DNA of 64,000 bases from Perca fluviatilis (GCF_010015445.1 NC_053112.1:6004964-6068963), one strand, 5' to 3'. Shown: positions 20,130 through 29,912, counted from the stretch's first letter. Translations and numbers: made by a program. The notes: generated by a model from the sequence alone, not told the origin.

Positions 20130-20750
20130 GCTGCTCAAGGCTGCAGCGTTCATTATAACCACAACAACAACAACAACATCCCGATGATTCAGGTTTTTAG
20201 AGCAACTATTTTTGGGCTTGTTGTGACCCTTTATAGTAAATCAGTGTGTGAGTCAGCACAGTTAGAGTTTAAAGATTTTTTTTGACAGCTGGTGACAAAA
20301 GGGGGAAGACATGCAGGAAATCATCACAGGGACTCAAACCCTGGACCTCTGCGTTGAGGCATAAACCTCTAAATACATGTGCGCCTGCTCTACCCACTGA
20401 ACCAACCCGGCCACAGCACAGGTAGAGTTTACCGGAGTTACTACAGTTCCTTTTGAAAGAATGATGTTTCCTTCTCAAATTATTTATTATTATAACTCTA
20501 AAAAGTTTTCCCGGTGTCACATAAACCTCCCTGTTGTCAGCTTTGTGACGATACATTTTCCAGCCGATCCAAGAAGCTTTTTAAAGCCTTTTTTTTTGCT
20601 TTAAGAAGGAGAAGTTTCTCAACAATGAATCCTTTAGATTATATTATCAACACATCTGGAGATACGTGGTTTTCACTGGACAGGAAGGGGATGAAAAACT
20701 GTCAGACTAAAGTAGTGGAGTAAAAAGTACTATATGTACCTCTGAGATGT
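20129..20750. repeat. Triplicated module, left of the Tc1 insertion
   Basis: 20129-20280 recurs at 30010-30130 and 33538-33670 (ACAACATCCCGATGATTCAG, TTATAGTAAATCAGTGTGTG). 20416-20750 recurs at 30183-30247 plus 32980-33250, there split by a hAT element. 20474-20481 (CTCAAATT) is the empty hAT site. A minus-strand tRNA-derived SINE lies at 20275-20415. Confidence 0.75.
20275..20415 (-). mobile_element. tRNA-derived SINE
   Basis: The minus strand reads GTTGGTTCAGTGGGTAGAGC (A-box) and GGGTTTGAGTCCC (B-box), then a short body. In unit 5 (30140-30182) only its first third remains, so that copy suffered a deletion. Confidence 0.75.
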
Positions 20751-20751
20751 A

Positions 20752-22388
20752 CAGTCCCTGACAAAAGTCTTGTCGCTTATATATTTTGTAGAAACACCTG
20801 CTATTAACCTGACTTTTAATTAATCAATTGGTGTTAGAAATAGCTCATATGAAAAGCTAAAACCCTCCCAAATGATGTTTAATGCACTGAAATAAATTAG
20901 TTTCACTGGAAAAAGATTTATCATTTAATCAAGACAGAAAGGTCAAATTTTGGCAAGACAAAAGTTTTGTCGCCTATACAGAAATTGAACAAATTTACTG
21001 CAAATACAAAAATATGTCAGCAAATTAAGTAGTGGTGCTGTGAGATCCAAATTTGATATCTTGTATGACTTCCATGAGCTTGAAGGACTGCATCCATGCG
21101 GTTTGGCAAGGATTCATACAATTTATTGATGAAGTCATCAGGAATAGCAAAGAAAGCAGTCTTGCATGCCTCCCAGAGTTCATCAATATTCTTTGGTTAT
21201 TCCATGCTTCCTCTTTCATCCTACCCCACATATGCTCAATGATGTTCATGTCTGGTGACTGGGCTGGCCAATCCTGGAGCATCTTGATCTTCTTCGCCTT
21301 GAGGAACTTTGATGTGGACATGAAAGTATGCGATGGAGCACCGTCCTGCTGCAGGATTTGGCCTCTTTTATGGTTGGGAATATAAGAGGTAGCTAAGATT
21401 TCTTGGTATTTTAGACTATTGATGTTGCCTTCCACCCTGCAGATCTCTCGCACACCCCCATACTGGATGTAACCCCAGACCATGATTTTTCCGCCAACAA
21501 ACTTCACTGTTTTCTGGGTGAATCTCGGATCCATGCGGGCTCCAGTAGGTCTCCTGCAATATTTGCGCCGACTGTGGTGTAATTCAACAGAAGATTCATC
21601 TGAAAAATCCACCTTCTTCCACTTTTCCAGCGTCCATCCTTTTAGCAGGCTGTGGGCCTTGGCAAATGCCACACGGTTTTTCAATTGTCTTTTGTTTAGT
21701 GCTGGCTTCTGGGCACTGATTCCACCATGGAGGCCATTTCGAGACAGAATCCGACAAACTGTTCTGGTTGACACAGGGACTTCAGGTGACCAGGTCTCGT
21801 GGAGCTGTGCTGCAGTGGAAAATGGGCTGGCCTTGGATTTTCGAGCCAACAAACGGTCCTCTCGAGCAGTTGTCTTGCGGGGTCTGCCTGACCTGGGCTT
21901 GTCAAAAACCTCTCCAGTGTCTTCAAATGTTTTTTTTATCCTCTGTACTTGACACTGAGACACATTGAAGGTGTCTGCCACATCAGCAGTGGATCTGGTC
22001 TTCAGCCTCTTGTTAATCAAAACTTTAGTCTCAGGGTGAATCTTAGGCATGTTTGCTGAGGTCTAGTTGCAGTTGATGTGAAGGTCTAGTGTAGTGGGGT
22101 TGTTTTTATACACACCTGAGACCTAATTGATCCATTATTAGTCACAGGTGAAGCTCATATGACAGGGCAACAACACTTATGTCTTTGCAAAAATTGACTC
22201 AATGGGCTTTACCAAGCTGTGAATACTAGAATACTTTTTGACAGTTTCGTTTTGGACTGAAACATTATTACTGAAGCTGTTGGGATTAAAATGAGCCATT
22301 TCTTGTAAAAACATCTTGATTAGAAATATATTTCAGCGGCACTTCAGGTCAATCTGTACACAAGCGACAAGACTTTTGTCAGGGACTG
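20752..22388 (-). mobile_element. Tc1/mariner element, nearly complete
   Basis: 1,637-bp element with matching inverted ends beginning CAGTCCCTGACAAAAGTC, flanked by TA on both sides (20750-20751, 22389-22390). The intact empty site TGAGATGTAGAGGAG is present in the paralogous module at 33243-33258, so insertion followed the duplication. It encodes one transposase on the minus strand. The terminal repeats are short apart from subterminal GCGACAAGACTTTTGTC stretches at both ends. Confidence 0.96.
21025..22050 (-). CDS. Tc1-family transposase, C-terminus frameshifted
   Basis: 341-aa frame. It has an N-terminal paired-like helix-turn-helix region (about 1-60; ADVADTFNVSQCQVQRIKK), a GRPRK hook motif near residue 55, and a DDE catalytic core: first Asp in VDFSDES, second in LQQDGAPSH, Glu in SPDMNIIEHMW, 34 residues apart as expected for Tc1. 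Such enzymes cut and paste the element at TA sites. After about residue 290 the family's usual C-terminal sequence continues in another frame, so a single-base indel around 21180-21195 has replaced the last 50 residues. The catalytic residues are intact, but the protein is probably non-functional or impaired. Confidence 0.92.
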   Translation of the reverse strand: MPKIHPETKVLINKRLKTRSTADVADTFNVSQCQVQRIKKTFEDTGEVFDKPRSGRPRKTTAREDRLLARKSKASPFSTAAQLHETWSPEVPVSTRTVCRILSRNGLHGGISAQKPALNKRQLKNRVAFAKAHSLLKGWTLEKWKKVDFSDESSVELHHSRRKYCRRPTGARMDPRFTQKTVKFVGGKIMVWGYIQYGGVREICRVEGNINSLKYQEILATSYIPNHKRGQILQQDGAPSHTFMSTSKFLKAKKIKMLQDWPAQSPDMNIIEHMWGRMKEEAWNNQRILMNSGRHARLLSLLFLMTSSINCMNPCQTAWMQSFKLMEVIQDIKFGSHSTTT

Positions 22389-22390
22389 TA

Positions 22391-22793
22391 GAGGAGTACA
22401 AGTAGAAAGTAGCCCAACATGGACATACTCAAGTAATCACATTACAGACACTGAAGGGAGATTTTTGCGTCGTATCTGCCGCTGAAAGACGCTGACCAAG
22501 CGTCCGTATTTTATGAGTTGGAAGCGAGACTGGGTTGGAAAGAACAGCAAATCCTCTTACAAGAAGCTGAAAATGTGTTTGCATGTTTTGCTTAAAAATG
22601 ACTGAAAATGATGACTACATTATCAGACTAGTTTTAGGATCCACTTATTGATTAATTGACCGGTCGCTGCATCGCTACAGTTATTATAGGCTATTGATTA
22701 ATGGAGAAAATAATCAGGAGGATTTTTACACTGTGGTATTAGTACTTTTACTTTGTGAATACCTCCAGCTCTGCTGTCCTTTGATCAGAGGTG
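22391..22793. repeat. Module repeated at 33252-33300 and 35690-35990
   Basis: GAGGAGTACAAGTAGAAAGTAGCCC continues the empty-site flank. ACTGAAGGGAGATTTTTGCG, GAACAGCAAATCCTC and AAATGACTGAAAATGATGA recur at 35690-35850. In unit 5 the two parts are separated by 2.4 kb of microsatellites. Confidence 0.7.
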
Positions 22794-23483
22794 ATATCCG
22801 AGTGTGTAAACCAGGCTTTTCTGTTCAGTGTTTGGTGCTCAAGTCACTGTTTACTCAGGCTTTGTGTTCAACAACTGGTTTATTTTACAGTTTTTATTTT
22901 TACAATCACATAATTACAGATTTCTTTGACTTATAAACCAATCTTACTCTCAAAACAAATAAAAAAATACCAAAGTGACTAATAATGAGCCAAAAAACTT
23001 TTCAGACAAAATAGAAACATTCATTAACCTTTTATACACGGTATAATAACGACACATATTGTGTTCTGTAGACACTGTAGGCATGTAATAGGCCTTAAAC
23101 TGCGTTCAGACCAAATAAAGTGATCTGAAGATTTTTGCAGTGGGAGAGTCACTGCAATGTAGCACAAGTACACTTCATATTTCACACTTACTGTTTCCTG
23201 TCAGATGGTTTATGGATCTCAACATTTCCAACTGAACTTGAAGGCAGCTTTTATTTCCCGGAGAAAGAGAGAAAGAAAAGAGACGAGCGAGATATAGTGA
23301 GTGCTTTGTTGTTGCAGGAAACATTCGGAGGGACTGACTGACCCAAACTCCCGGGCAGTTCAGTGCTTGTGTTTGGCATTTTAAAACCTTCTTGTGGCAG
23401 AGATAGAGGCAGTGATGTTTCCTGTACGGGACTCTCACACTGCCTCAAAACACTCTGAGAAGTCTGATCTCTGTTACATGATT
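22794..23483 (-). repeat. Downstream module of TRIM unit 4, first part
   Basis: Matches 8960-9735 from AACCAGGCTTTTCTGTTC onwards; the AATAAA hairpin at its left edge is missing. 22920-22927 (ATTTCTTT) is the empty equivalent of the hAT insertion at 36958-37335. Confidence 0.7.
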
Positions 23484-23490
23484 GGCCACC

Positions 23491-24202
23491 CAGCCCAGTC
23501 TCACTGAAAAGCGTACAAATACCACGGGTTTCCACCTGTGAAATACGTGCAATGTGTACGCGAAATTGAAATTGTGCGTACAGCAGATACGCGGAGCGCT
23601 CCAATTACAGTAATGGAAACCACTGCGTTTATAGTATGAAGGGACGTGTGGCCGCGTAAGGTGGTTGGTTGGGGTGGTGGATGGGTAAAACACAGGACTT
23701 TCACCCAGGAGACCGGGGTTCGCGTCCCATGTTTGGCGATTTTAGGCCGTTTATTAGCGTGTTTATGTGGCGCGTTTTTGCGACTTTGTAGTGTTTTTTT
23801 GTTAAGCCTTTCCCAATGTTTCTTCCCTAAACCCAACCGTTTATTAGTGTGTTTTTGGCGCGTTTTTGCGACTTTGTAGTGTTTTTTTGTTAAGCCTTTC
23901 CCAATGTTTCTTCCCTAAACCCAACCGTTTATTAGTGTGTTTTTGTGATTTTCTTGTGTTATTAAAGCCTTTCCCTGCATTCTTTCTCTAAACCCAACCA
24001 TATCTATGTTTTTGTGTGTGATGCTGTTCTCGCGATAACACACAACGTGGTAACGCGAGCTGCGTGCATATAAAACGCACCGGTCCCCATGACTTCAATT
24101 GGAGCGCTCCGCGTATGTAATGCACGTAGAATTTCACTTTCTCGTACACATTGCACGGTAGAAACCCGTGTTATTTGTACGCTTTTGAGTGAGATCGGGT
24201 TG
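23491..24202. mobile_element. Long-TIR MITE with internal tandem repeat and tRNA-like box
   Basis: Inverted ends CAGCCCAGTCTCACTGAAAA / TTTTGAGTGAGATCGGGTTG extend for over 40 bp, flanked by GGCCACC (23484-23490, 24203-24209). The uninterrupted site is in unit 3 at about 9731-9741. Inside, a unit of about 85 bp (CGTTTATTAGTGTGTTTTTG to CCCTAAACCCAAC) occurs two to three times at 23742-24000. GGGGTTCGCGTCCC at about 23714 resembles a Pol III B-box. There is no coding capacity, and the superfamily is uncertain. Confidence 0.8.
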
Positions 24203-24209
24203 GGCCACC

Positions 24210-24582
24210 GCAGCATGACGCAGGGTTACCGTTTCTCCAAAAGTTGAGACTGTCTCAAAATTTTCACTGCAGGCCTGCTGCGTTTTATGTGAATGCAGAC
24301 TTACTCTTAAATGAAGGTGTCTTTTGAAACTGATTTCTTCTGGAAGTTAAAATAAATGTCTGTGGATTTAACAGGGGTTTTAAAAAAAAGATATTCTGGT
24401 GCAGTGTTGAAAAGATGAATGCATTAAATTAATTTGTTGACTATGTAATGGAATACATGTAATTAAAACAAATCTTAAGAATTAAGTGTAAACAATTAAC
24501 CACATTAAAAAGATAGAAAATAAGATCTAAACTAATTATTAACATTTGTTTCCCTGAATGAAAATAAATCAAAGTTAAGTGA
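24210..24582 (-). repeat. Downstream module of TRIM unit 4, second part
   Basis: Continues the module interrupted by the MITE (CGCAGCATGACGCAGGGTTA, GAAACTGATTTCTTCTGGAAG, GATAGAAAATAAGATC) up to the TRIM stop codon. It aligns with 9737-10116. Confidence 0.7.
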
Positions 24583-26229
24583 TTAGTTTACTCTGACAGG
24601 AGAGATGATCAGAGAGGCAGAGTTTTTACCACCATCATTAATACTGGGACTGAAGTATGGGAAGAGTTTCTCAGTGAAGGAGCAGCCAGTAAAGGAGTAG
24701 ATAAGAGCTGCAGCATCTACGTCATAAAAGGAGACCAGACCCTCCTCATAATCCACAAACACCCCCACCTTCTGAGGAGGAGACTTCAGAGAGAGAAGGA
24801 CTGAAGGGCCAGCTAGAGCTTTGTACTCATTTCCATTTCTCAACACTATAGTCCAGAAACCATCCTCAGGACTTAGTTTGATTTGTCCCTTCCTGTTGAT
24901 CGACTCTCTGGCCACTCCTAAATCCCATCTAGTCTTTCCTTTAACTTGAACCTCAAAGTAAAATCTGCCTGAAGATAAACTCTGGTTTCCCAAAACACAA
25001 GCACACTTAGAAAATCTCTTTAGGTTGTTTGGGAGATTCTTCCTCACATCACCAACACATACTTGTTTCCCATCATTAGACAGGATGAGTTGAGGATATG
25101 CTGTATCAGCATCAAGAGTCACATCCACTGCATACTGCTGGACCCTCTTCAGCTCGGACTCAGCGAGCAGCTTCTTCCTCTCTTCACTGAGTGTCTCCTC
25201 CAGCTGAGCCACAGCTTTCACCACAGTCCCCTCATATGATGGACAGACGTTGACCTCTGTCCAGTCCTTGGTGGGTGTAGGGTGGTTGGTGTTAAGGGAC
25301 TGGACACTCTGGAGAAGATGGAGGTGGTCTTCAGAGCGTGAGAGCTGCTCCACCTCAGTGCTTCTCTTCATCAGCTCAGAGATTTCCTGTTCCAGCTCTT
25401 TGATGAAAGTTTCGGCCTGTTTTTCTGTTGTTTTCTGCTTCTCTTTGATCGTGTTGATGAGCTCATTCAGGCCTCTCTCAACAGACTCCTTCAGAGAAGT
25501 GAAGACCTGAACACCTTCTGCTATCTCTCTGTCTGCATCTTCCTCACTAAGGTCGACTGAGTGTTTGATCTCCTGAATCTTCAGTCGTCTCTTCTGGATC
25601 ATCTGCAGAATTTCAGCCTCTGTCTTCCCCAGCTTGGCCTTCTTTCCTTCATATTCTTCTTTCAGAGGAACAACATCATGCATCTTGTGGTCTAAAACAG
25701 TGCAGAGCATGCAGACACATGTCTGGTCAGTCTTACAGAACAGCTCCAGAGGTTTATCGTGCTTCGTACACATCCTGCCTTCCAGGTTCTCCACAGGGTC
25801 GATCAGCTGATGTCTTTTCAGACCTGCCGTTGTCAGATGAGACTCCAGGTGAGTCTCACAGTAGGAGACCAGACACACCAGGCAGGACTTCAGGGCCTTC
25901 AGTTTGGTTCCAGTGCAGACGTCACAGGGAACTTCTCCTGGTTTGGACACTTGTTGCTCTGAGCTGCTGCTGCTGGCTTTCTGTTGAGCTGACTGTCTGA
26001 ACTGAGCAACCATCTCAGAAAGCAAAGTGTTGACGTGCAGCTCAGGTTTTGTGTTGAAAACCTTGTTACACATCGGACACAGGTACTGGTCATTAGTATT
26101 CCAGTGTTCATTGATGCAGTTCTTGCAGAAGTTGTGACCACATAGTATGGTGACAGGATCAGTGAACACATCCAGACAGATGGAGCACAGAAACTTATCT
26201 TCAGATTGCAGATAGTTTGCAGCAGCCAT
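24583..26229 (-). CDS. Bloodthirsty-related TRIM protein, copy 4
   Basis: Intact 548-aa protein. RING residues are as in copy 3 (C15, C18, C30, H32, C35, C38, C51, C54); B-box clusters about 102-131 and 154-184; coiled coil about 195-310 (KELEQEISELMKRSTEVEQL); PRY/SPRY about 363-546 ending ISPVRVN. The role is inferred as a cytosolic E3 ubiquitin ligase with a SPRY recognition domain. It differs from copies 3 and 5 mostly in the PRY loop (SNDGKQVCVGD), around RFSKCACVLGNQ, and in KALAG. The ATG at 26229 follows a pyrimidine tract and TGTAG acceptor at 26233-26232, pairing with the noncoding exon at 27421 across a 1.2-kb intron, the shortest in the array. Confidence 0.93.
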   Translation of the reverse strand: MAAANYLQSEDKFLCSICLDVFTDPVTILCGHNFCKNCINEHWNTNDQYLCPMCNKVFNTKPELHVNTLLSEMVAQFRQSAQQKASSSSSEQQVSKPGEVPCDVCTGTKLKALKSCLVCLVSYCETHLESHLTTAGLKRHQLIDPVENLEGRMCTKHDKPLELFCKTDQTCVCMLCTVLDHKMHDVVPLKEEYEGKKAKLGKTEAEILQMIQKRRLKIQEIKHSVDLSEEDADREIAEGVQVFTSLKESVERGLNELINTIKEKQKTTEKQAETFIKELEQEISELMKRSTEVEQLSRSEDHLHLLQSVQSLNTNHPTPTKDWTEVNVCPSYEGTVVKAVAQLEETLSEERKKLLAESELKRVQQYAVDVTLDADTAYPQLILSNDGKQVCVGDVRKNLPNNLKRFSKCACVLGNQSLSSGRFYFEVQVKGKTRWDLGVARESINRKGQIKLSPEDGFWTIVLRNGNEYKALAGPSVLLSLKSPPQKVGVFVDYEEGLVSFYDVDAAALIYSFTGCSFTEKLFPYFSPSINDGGKNSASLIISPVRVN

Positions 26230-26719
26230 ATCTACACATGTGTGAAAGAAAAGAAAAACATATTAAACTACAGTTTTAATTATTTAAAAAAAAAAAAACA
26301 TGTTTTGACTTGCACCGAATTGTGAGCAACAAGTAACATTTAAATCATGCTGACAAAGAGAAGCTCGCTACTCTGACAAAACAGCACTGAATATATCCAC
26401 ACAGGGGCGCAGCCAGACATTGTAAAAATGTGGGGCTCAGCCCAGTTTACAGCGGCTAAATGCATTATATATTTTAAGACATTTGAGATAATAGGATGCC
26501 TAAATATGTGCACTGGGTTGCACCACCTATGTGTAAGTTCAAACATAGAATAGTTTGAACCTATCTTTAATTAGGTTGGAGTTTACGTGCTACTAACATT
26601 TTAAGGGTTGCACCAGCTGAAAAGTTCTAAGGTATAAGTTAAAACTTAAATCTTACACCTCACCTTTGTGGAAGTAAAATCCTCTGTAAGATAGATGTTG
26701 TCATAGCATATCGTTTTAA

Positions 26720-26809
26720 AGCAACACTATGTAACTTTTCCCGCTTCGGTCCCCCTACAGGTTGTCTTATTGGAACTACAGCTGTAGGTAAAGGTTATAT
26801 AGTGTTGCT
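26720..26809. mobile_element. 90-bp MITE at a TTAA site
   Basis: Ends AGCAACACTATGTAAC and GTTATATAGTGTTGCT are inverted, flanked by TTAA (or TAA, since the ends blur this) on both sides. The empty site CGTTTTAACAGG lies in copy 3's intron at 14459-14470. Confidence 0.8.
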
Positions 26810-26883
26810 TTAACAAGTGGTATAACTTCAGGAATTAAGAGGAGTGACCAATTATTTAGCTTCAGCAAAGCATTGTCAATATA

Positions 26884-27052
26884 CACCACCAGCCAAAAGT
26901 TTGGGGTCACTTAGAAATTTCCATTCCACTCCATTATAGACAGAATAGCAGCTGAGATCAGTTGCATTGTTTTTTTAACCAGGGCAGCAGTTTTCAGGAT
27001 AATGGAGTGGAATGGAAATTTCTAAGTGACCCAAAACTTTTGACCGGTAGGG
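26884..27052. mobile_element. 169-bp palindromic MITE (Tc1-like, TA site)
   Basis: Arms CAAAAGTTTGGGGTCACTTA and TAAGTGACCCAAAACTTTTG continue inward through ATTTCCATTCCACTCCATTA. TA flanks both sides. The empty site GTCAATATATATATTGTC is at 14529-14546. Confidence 0.85.
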
Positions 27053-27087
27053 TATATATTGTCAAACAGTTAATATTCTCTAGCTAC

Positions 27088-27139
27088 TTCACAATAAAAG
27101 CCTCCCACTAGTTTTCTTGTGGAAAGCTTTTATTGTGAA
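27088..27139. repeat. Perfect palindromic AATAAA module
   Basis: TTCACAATAAAAGC and GCTTTTATTGTGAA are exact reverse complements around a 24-bp loop. This is the best-preserved copy of the module and offers AATAAA on both strands. Confidence 0.85.
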
Positions 27140-27420
27140 ACAGCCAGAGGAAATAGAGGAAGCAGTATGCAATTAGTAAAGAAACAGAAAACCACGGAGA
27201 TTCAGTTCCAAGTTCCTAAAGTCCTGAGAACTGACACAGAGAGACTGTTTAAAGCTGTTAAAGTAGACTACTGTATAGTAGGCCTGTGGACAAACAGCCA
27301 TAGTTATATTGTTACCAATTTCACAAGAAATTAAAAGAGAGGAACTTGCTGCCTGAGTAGAGCTGAAGTTTAGTGTTAATCCTGGTTGTAGAAAGTGTAA
27401 ATGTGATCAGCTGTACTCAC

Positions 27421-27590
27421 CAGTGTTTGGCAGAGACTCTGCTGTGTTGTTGAGAAAGACCTGATGAAGTCAGTTTGAGTTTTCTTTCAGAGAGAAACCG
27501 AGACTTGTCTCGACTGCAGCGTGGCTGACACTCTGACAAACTTAACTTTCATTTCTGGAGTGGGACGTTGAAGCTCTCATCTTTCCAGTG
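27421..27590 (-). other. Noncoding exon 1 and proximal promoter of TRIM copy 4
   Basis: The minus strand ends CTGCCAAACACTG before the donor GTGAGTACAG. The ISRE-like position (27538-27555) reads GAAATGAAAGTTAAG, that is, the second repeat is altered from GTGAAG to GTTAAG compared with copy 3. Confidence 0.7.
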
Positions 27591-27751
27591 TTGCTCCTCC
27601 TCTTACTGCAGCTCTGGTGTTAGGTTTCCTGCCTCTGATTTACACGGTTACACAGGTGTGCTGTCTGGTTAATATGGAGCAAAGATGGAGTTTTATCTAA
27701 CAGGTGGGAGGAGGAAGGTGTGTGAGAAGGTGTTGCTTATATCTTTATGGG

Positions 27752-28004
27752 CCTTTTTCACGGCAGACATCTTGACATGTCATAGAAGGAAAAGCACAGG
27801 TGTATTCAAAACCCAGTAATGATGGCTGCATTCCACTTAGGAGAGGTCCTGGTATTGTGCATGCTGACTCACTGAAATATCTTACTGGGACACTTGATGG
27901 AACTGAGCCATCGTTAAGGTTATCAGTTTCAGCTGTGCTTTTCCTACTATGACAAGTCAACATGTCTGAAAAAGGTCCATTATGTGAAAAAGGTCCATTA
28001 TGTT
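27752..28004. mobile_element. Palindromic MITE, copy B
   Basis: Relative of 6400-6681: GGCCTTTTTCACGGCAGACA at the left and GACAAGTCAACATGTCTGAA then AAAGG at the right. The last 20 bp are locally duplicated (GTGAAAAAGGTCCATTAT twice). Confidence 0.7.
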
Positions 28005-28281
28005 TGTTGAAACTTTAAGGTGCCTCATCTTTACTTTAACCAGGGGAGTTTAGTTTAGTTTATTGGACACAAAGAGAAACCTCCACACATCTGCAACATG
28101 TCAATGATATGACAATGTGTTTTTACAAAACAAACAGAGCTAAGTCCAGCGTTATGTTCTCTGGTTTAGATATGAGGATGAAAAACTTTTGAGGTACCTC
28201 TTAGGCCATGTATCAAGAATGCATGCACAATTCCTTATTTTCACCTCGCACACACATAAAAAGCATGCACATACTAAAAGT
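28005..28281. other. Distal 5' module of TRIM unit 4, no gene
   Basis: Aligns with 16480-16910 (TTGGACACAAAGAGAAACCTCC, AGGCCATGTATCAAGAATGC). No coding sequence. Confidence 0.6.
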
Positions 28282-28610
28282 GAGACCGATTCATCCTCCA
28301 CAATCACTGCTGGTGGAAACAACCATTTCCTCCTGCCGCTCCTTCACATTAAAAGCATCCAACTGGTGAAACACACAGGGAGCTTTTATTGTGAAGCAGC
28401 CACAGGAAACACAATGTGCTCGTAATGAAATACAACTTCTGTGTAAACCAGCTTTTCTGTTCAGTGTTTGGTGTTCAAGTCACTGTTTACTCTGGCCTTG
28501 TGTTTAACAACTGCTTTATTTTACAAATACATTTTTACAGATTTCTTTGACTTATAAACCAATCTTACCCACAAAACAAACCAATACAATAACCAAAGTG
28601 ACTAATAATT
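28282..28610 (-). repeat. Downstream module copy (unit 5 left part)
   Basis: Matches 16911-17245 to ACTAATAAT, then jumps directly to TTGTTGCTCTTTCAATGAGAG, which in unit 4 lies at 18468. A 1.2-kb segment holding the snrpb2-like exon is therefore absent here. Contains the ATTAAA/AATAAA hairpin at 28343-28395. Confidence 0.75.
28343..28395. repeat. Palindromic ATTAAA/AATAAA module
   Basis: TTCACATTAAAAGC and GCTTTTATTGTGAA arms, as at 16980 and 36738. Confidence 0.75.
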
Positions 28611-28860
28611 GTTGCTCTTTCAATGAGAGTTTTCCTCCCGATAACGGCAGCAGGATTGTGTGTGTGTGTGTGTGTGTGAGACGCAGTCAGAACAAACTAC
28701 AGTGTGTGTGTGTTCATGGGGATGAAGGAACAGGTCAGCCAGTGCAACAGTCTGGCTCATTGATGTGGTGTTTGTATGATAAATATCTGGCTGTGATACA
28801 CACACACAATGCATGTTAGTAGATTCATTCTCGGTTGAAAAGAAAGATCAGAGCCGGTAC
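28611..28860. repeat. Paralogue of the 3' flank of the snrpb2-like exon
   Basis: Matches 18468-18715 including AATGAGAGTTTTCCT and GAAAAGAAAGATCAGAG; the intervening (GT)n is short (about 28659-28678). Confidence 0.75.
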
Positions 28861-29084
28861 TAACCGATGTGGTGCCAAAGGCAAGATTTAAACATTTTTG
28901 TTGGTTTTTCCAGGGTGTGATTTATGAAAGAAGCAGAGCCTCCCTTATGATTTTTGATCATGCACAACAACTGAAAACACGCAAGAATGAAATCCTTCCA
29001 AGACCACCGTGGATATAGAGCCACTCAGCCAGCCGTGCCAAAATACTTATTTATGAACTTAACTGTCAGTGTTTTCTTCAGCTC
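28861..29084. other. Short gene-less stretch
   Basis: I recognise nothing here beyond unique AT-rich sequence. No reading frame of interest. Confidence 0.4.
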
Positions 29085-29331
29085 GCGTACATACATACAT
29101 ACATTCATACATACATATATACGTACATACATACATACATTCATACATACATATATACGTACATACATACATACATTCATACATACATATATACGTACAT
29201 ACATACATACATACATACATTCATACATACATATATACATACATACATACATATACATACATACATACATACATACATACATACATACATACACACATAC
29301 ATACATATACATATACATACATACATACATA
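29085..29331. repeat. (TACA)n microsatellite with imperfect higher-order repeats
   Basis: TACA tetramers punctuated by ATTCATACATACATATATACG, which recurs about every 50 bp. The MITE at 29332 is inserted at its end and TACA units resume at 29863. Confidence 0.95.
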
Positions 29332-29862
29332 CAGTACAGACCAAAAGTTTGGACACACCTTCTCATTCAGTGTTTTTCTTTATTTTCATGACTATTTACA
29401 TTGTAGATTCTCACTGAAGGCATCAAAACTATGAATGAACACATATGGAATTATGTACTTAACAAAAAAGTGTGAAATAACTGAAAACATGTCTTATATT
29501 TTAGATTCTTCAAAGTAGCCACCCTTTGCTTTTTGATAACTCTGCAAACCCTTGGTGTTCTCTCAATGAGCTTCAGGAGGTAGTCACCTGAAATGGTTTT
29601 ACCTTCACAGGTGTGCTTTGTCAGGGTTCATTAGTGGAAGTTTTTACCTTATTAATAAAAAGCAAAGGGTGGCTACTTTGAGGAATCTAAAATATAAGAC
29701 ATGTTTCCAGTTATTTCACACTTTTTTGTTAAGTACATAATTCCATATGTGTTCATTCATTGTTTTGATGCCTTCAGTGAGAATCTACAATGTAAATAGT
29801 CATGAAAATAAAAAGGAAACGCATTGAATGAGAAGGTGTGTCCAAACTTTTGGCCTGTACTG
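29332..29862. mobile_element. Non-autonomous Tc1-like element with long inverted repeats
   Basis: 531-bp element flanked by TA. Arms of about 200 bp are inverted: CAGTACAGACCAAAAGTTTG at the left, CAAACTTTTGGCCTGTACTG at the right, continuing through GGACACACCTTCTCATTCA and AAAGTAGCCACCCTTTGCTT. No transposase. The two arms could fold into one long hairpin. Confidence 0.9.
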
Positions 29863-29912
29863 TACATACATACACATACACACACACACAGGACCGGAGG
29901 AGAGGTAGTGAT

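Larger units (their letters stand above)
26232..27420 (-). other. Intron of TRIM copy 4 (1.2 kb)
   Basis: The least expanded version of the shared intron. It holds two small MITEs (26720-26809, 26884-27052) and the palindromic AATAAA module (27088-27139). It carries the empty sites for the three insertions in copy 3's intron. Confidence 0.75.
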
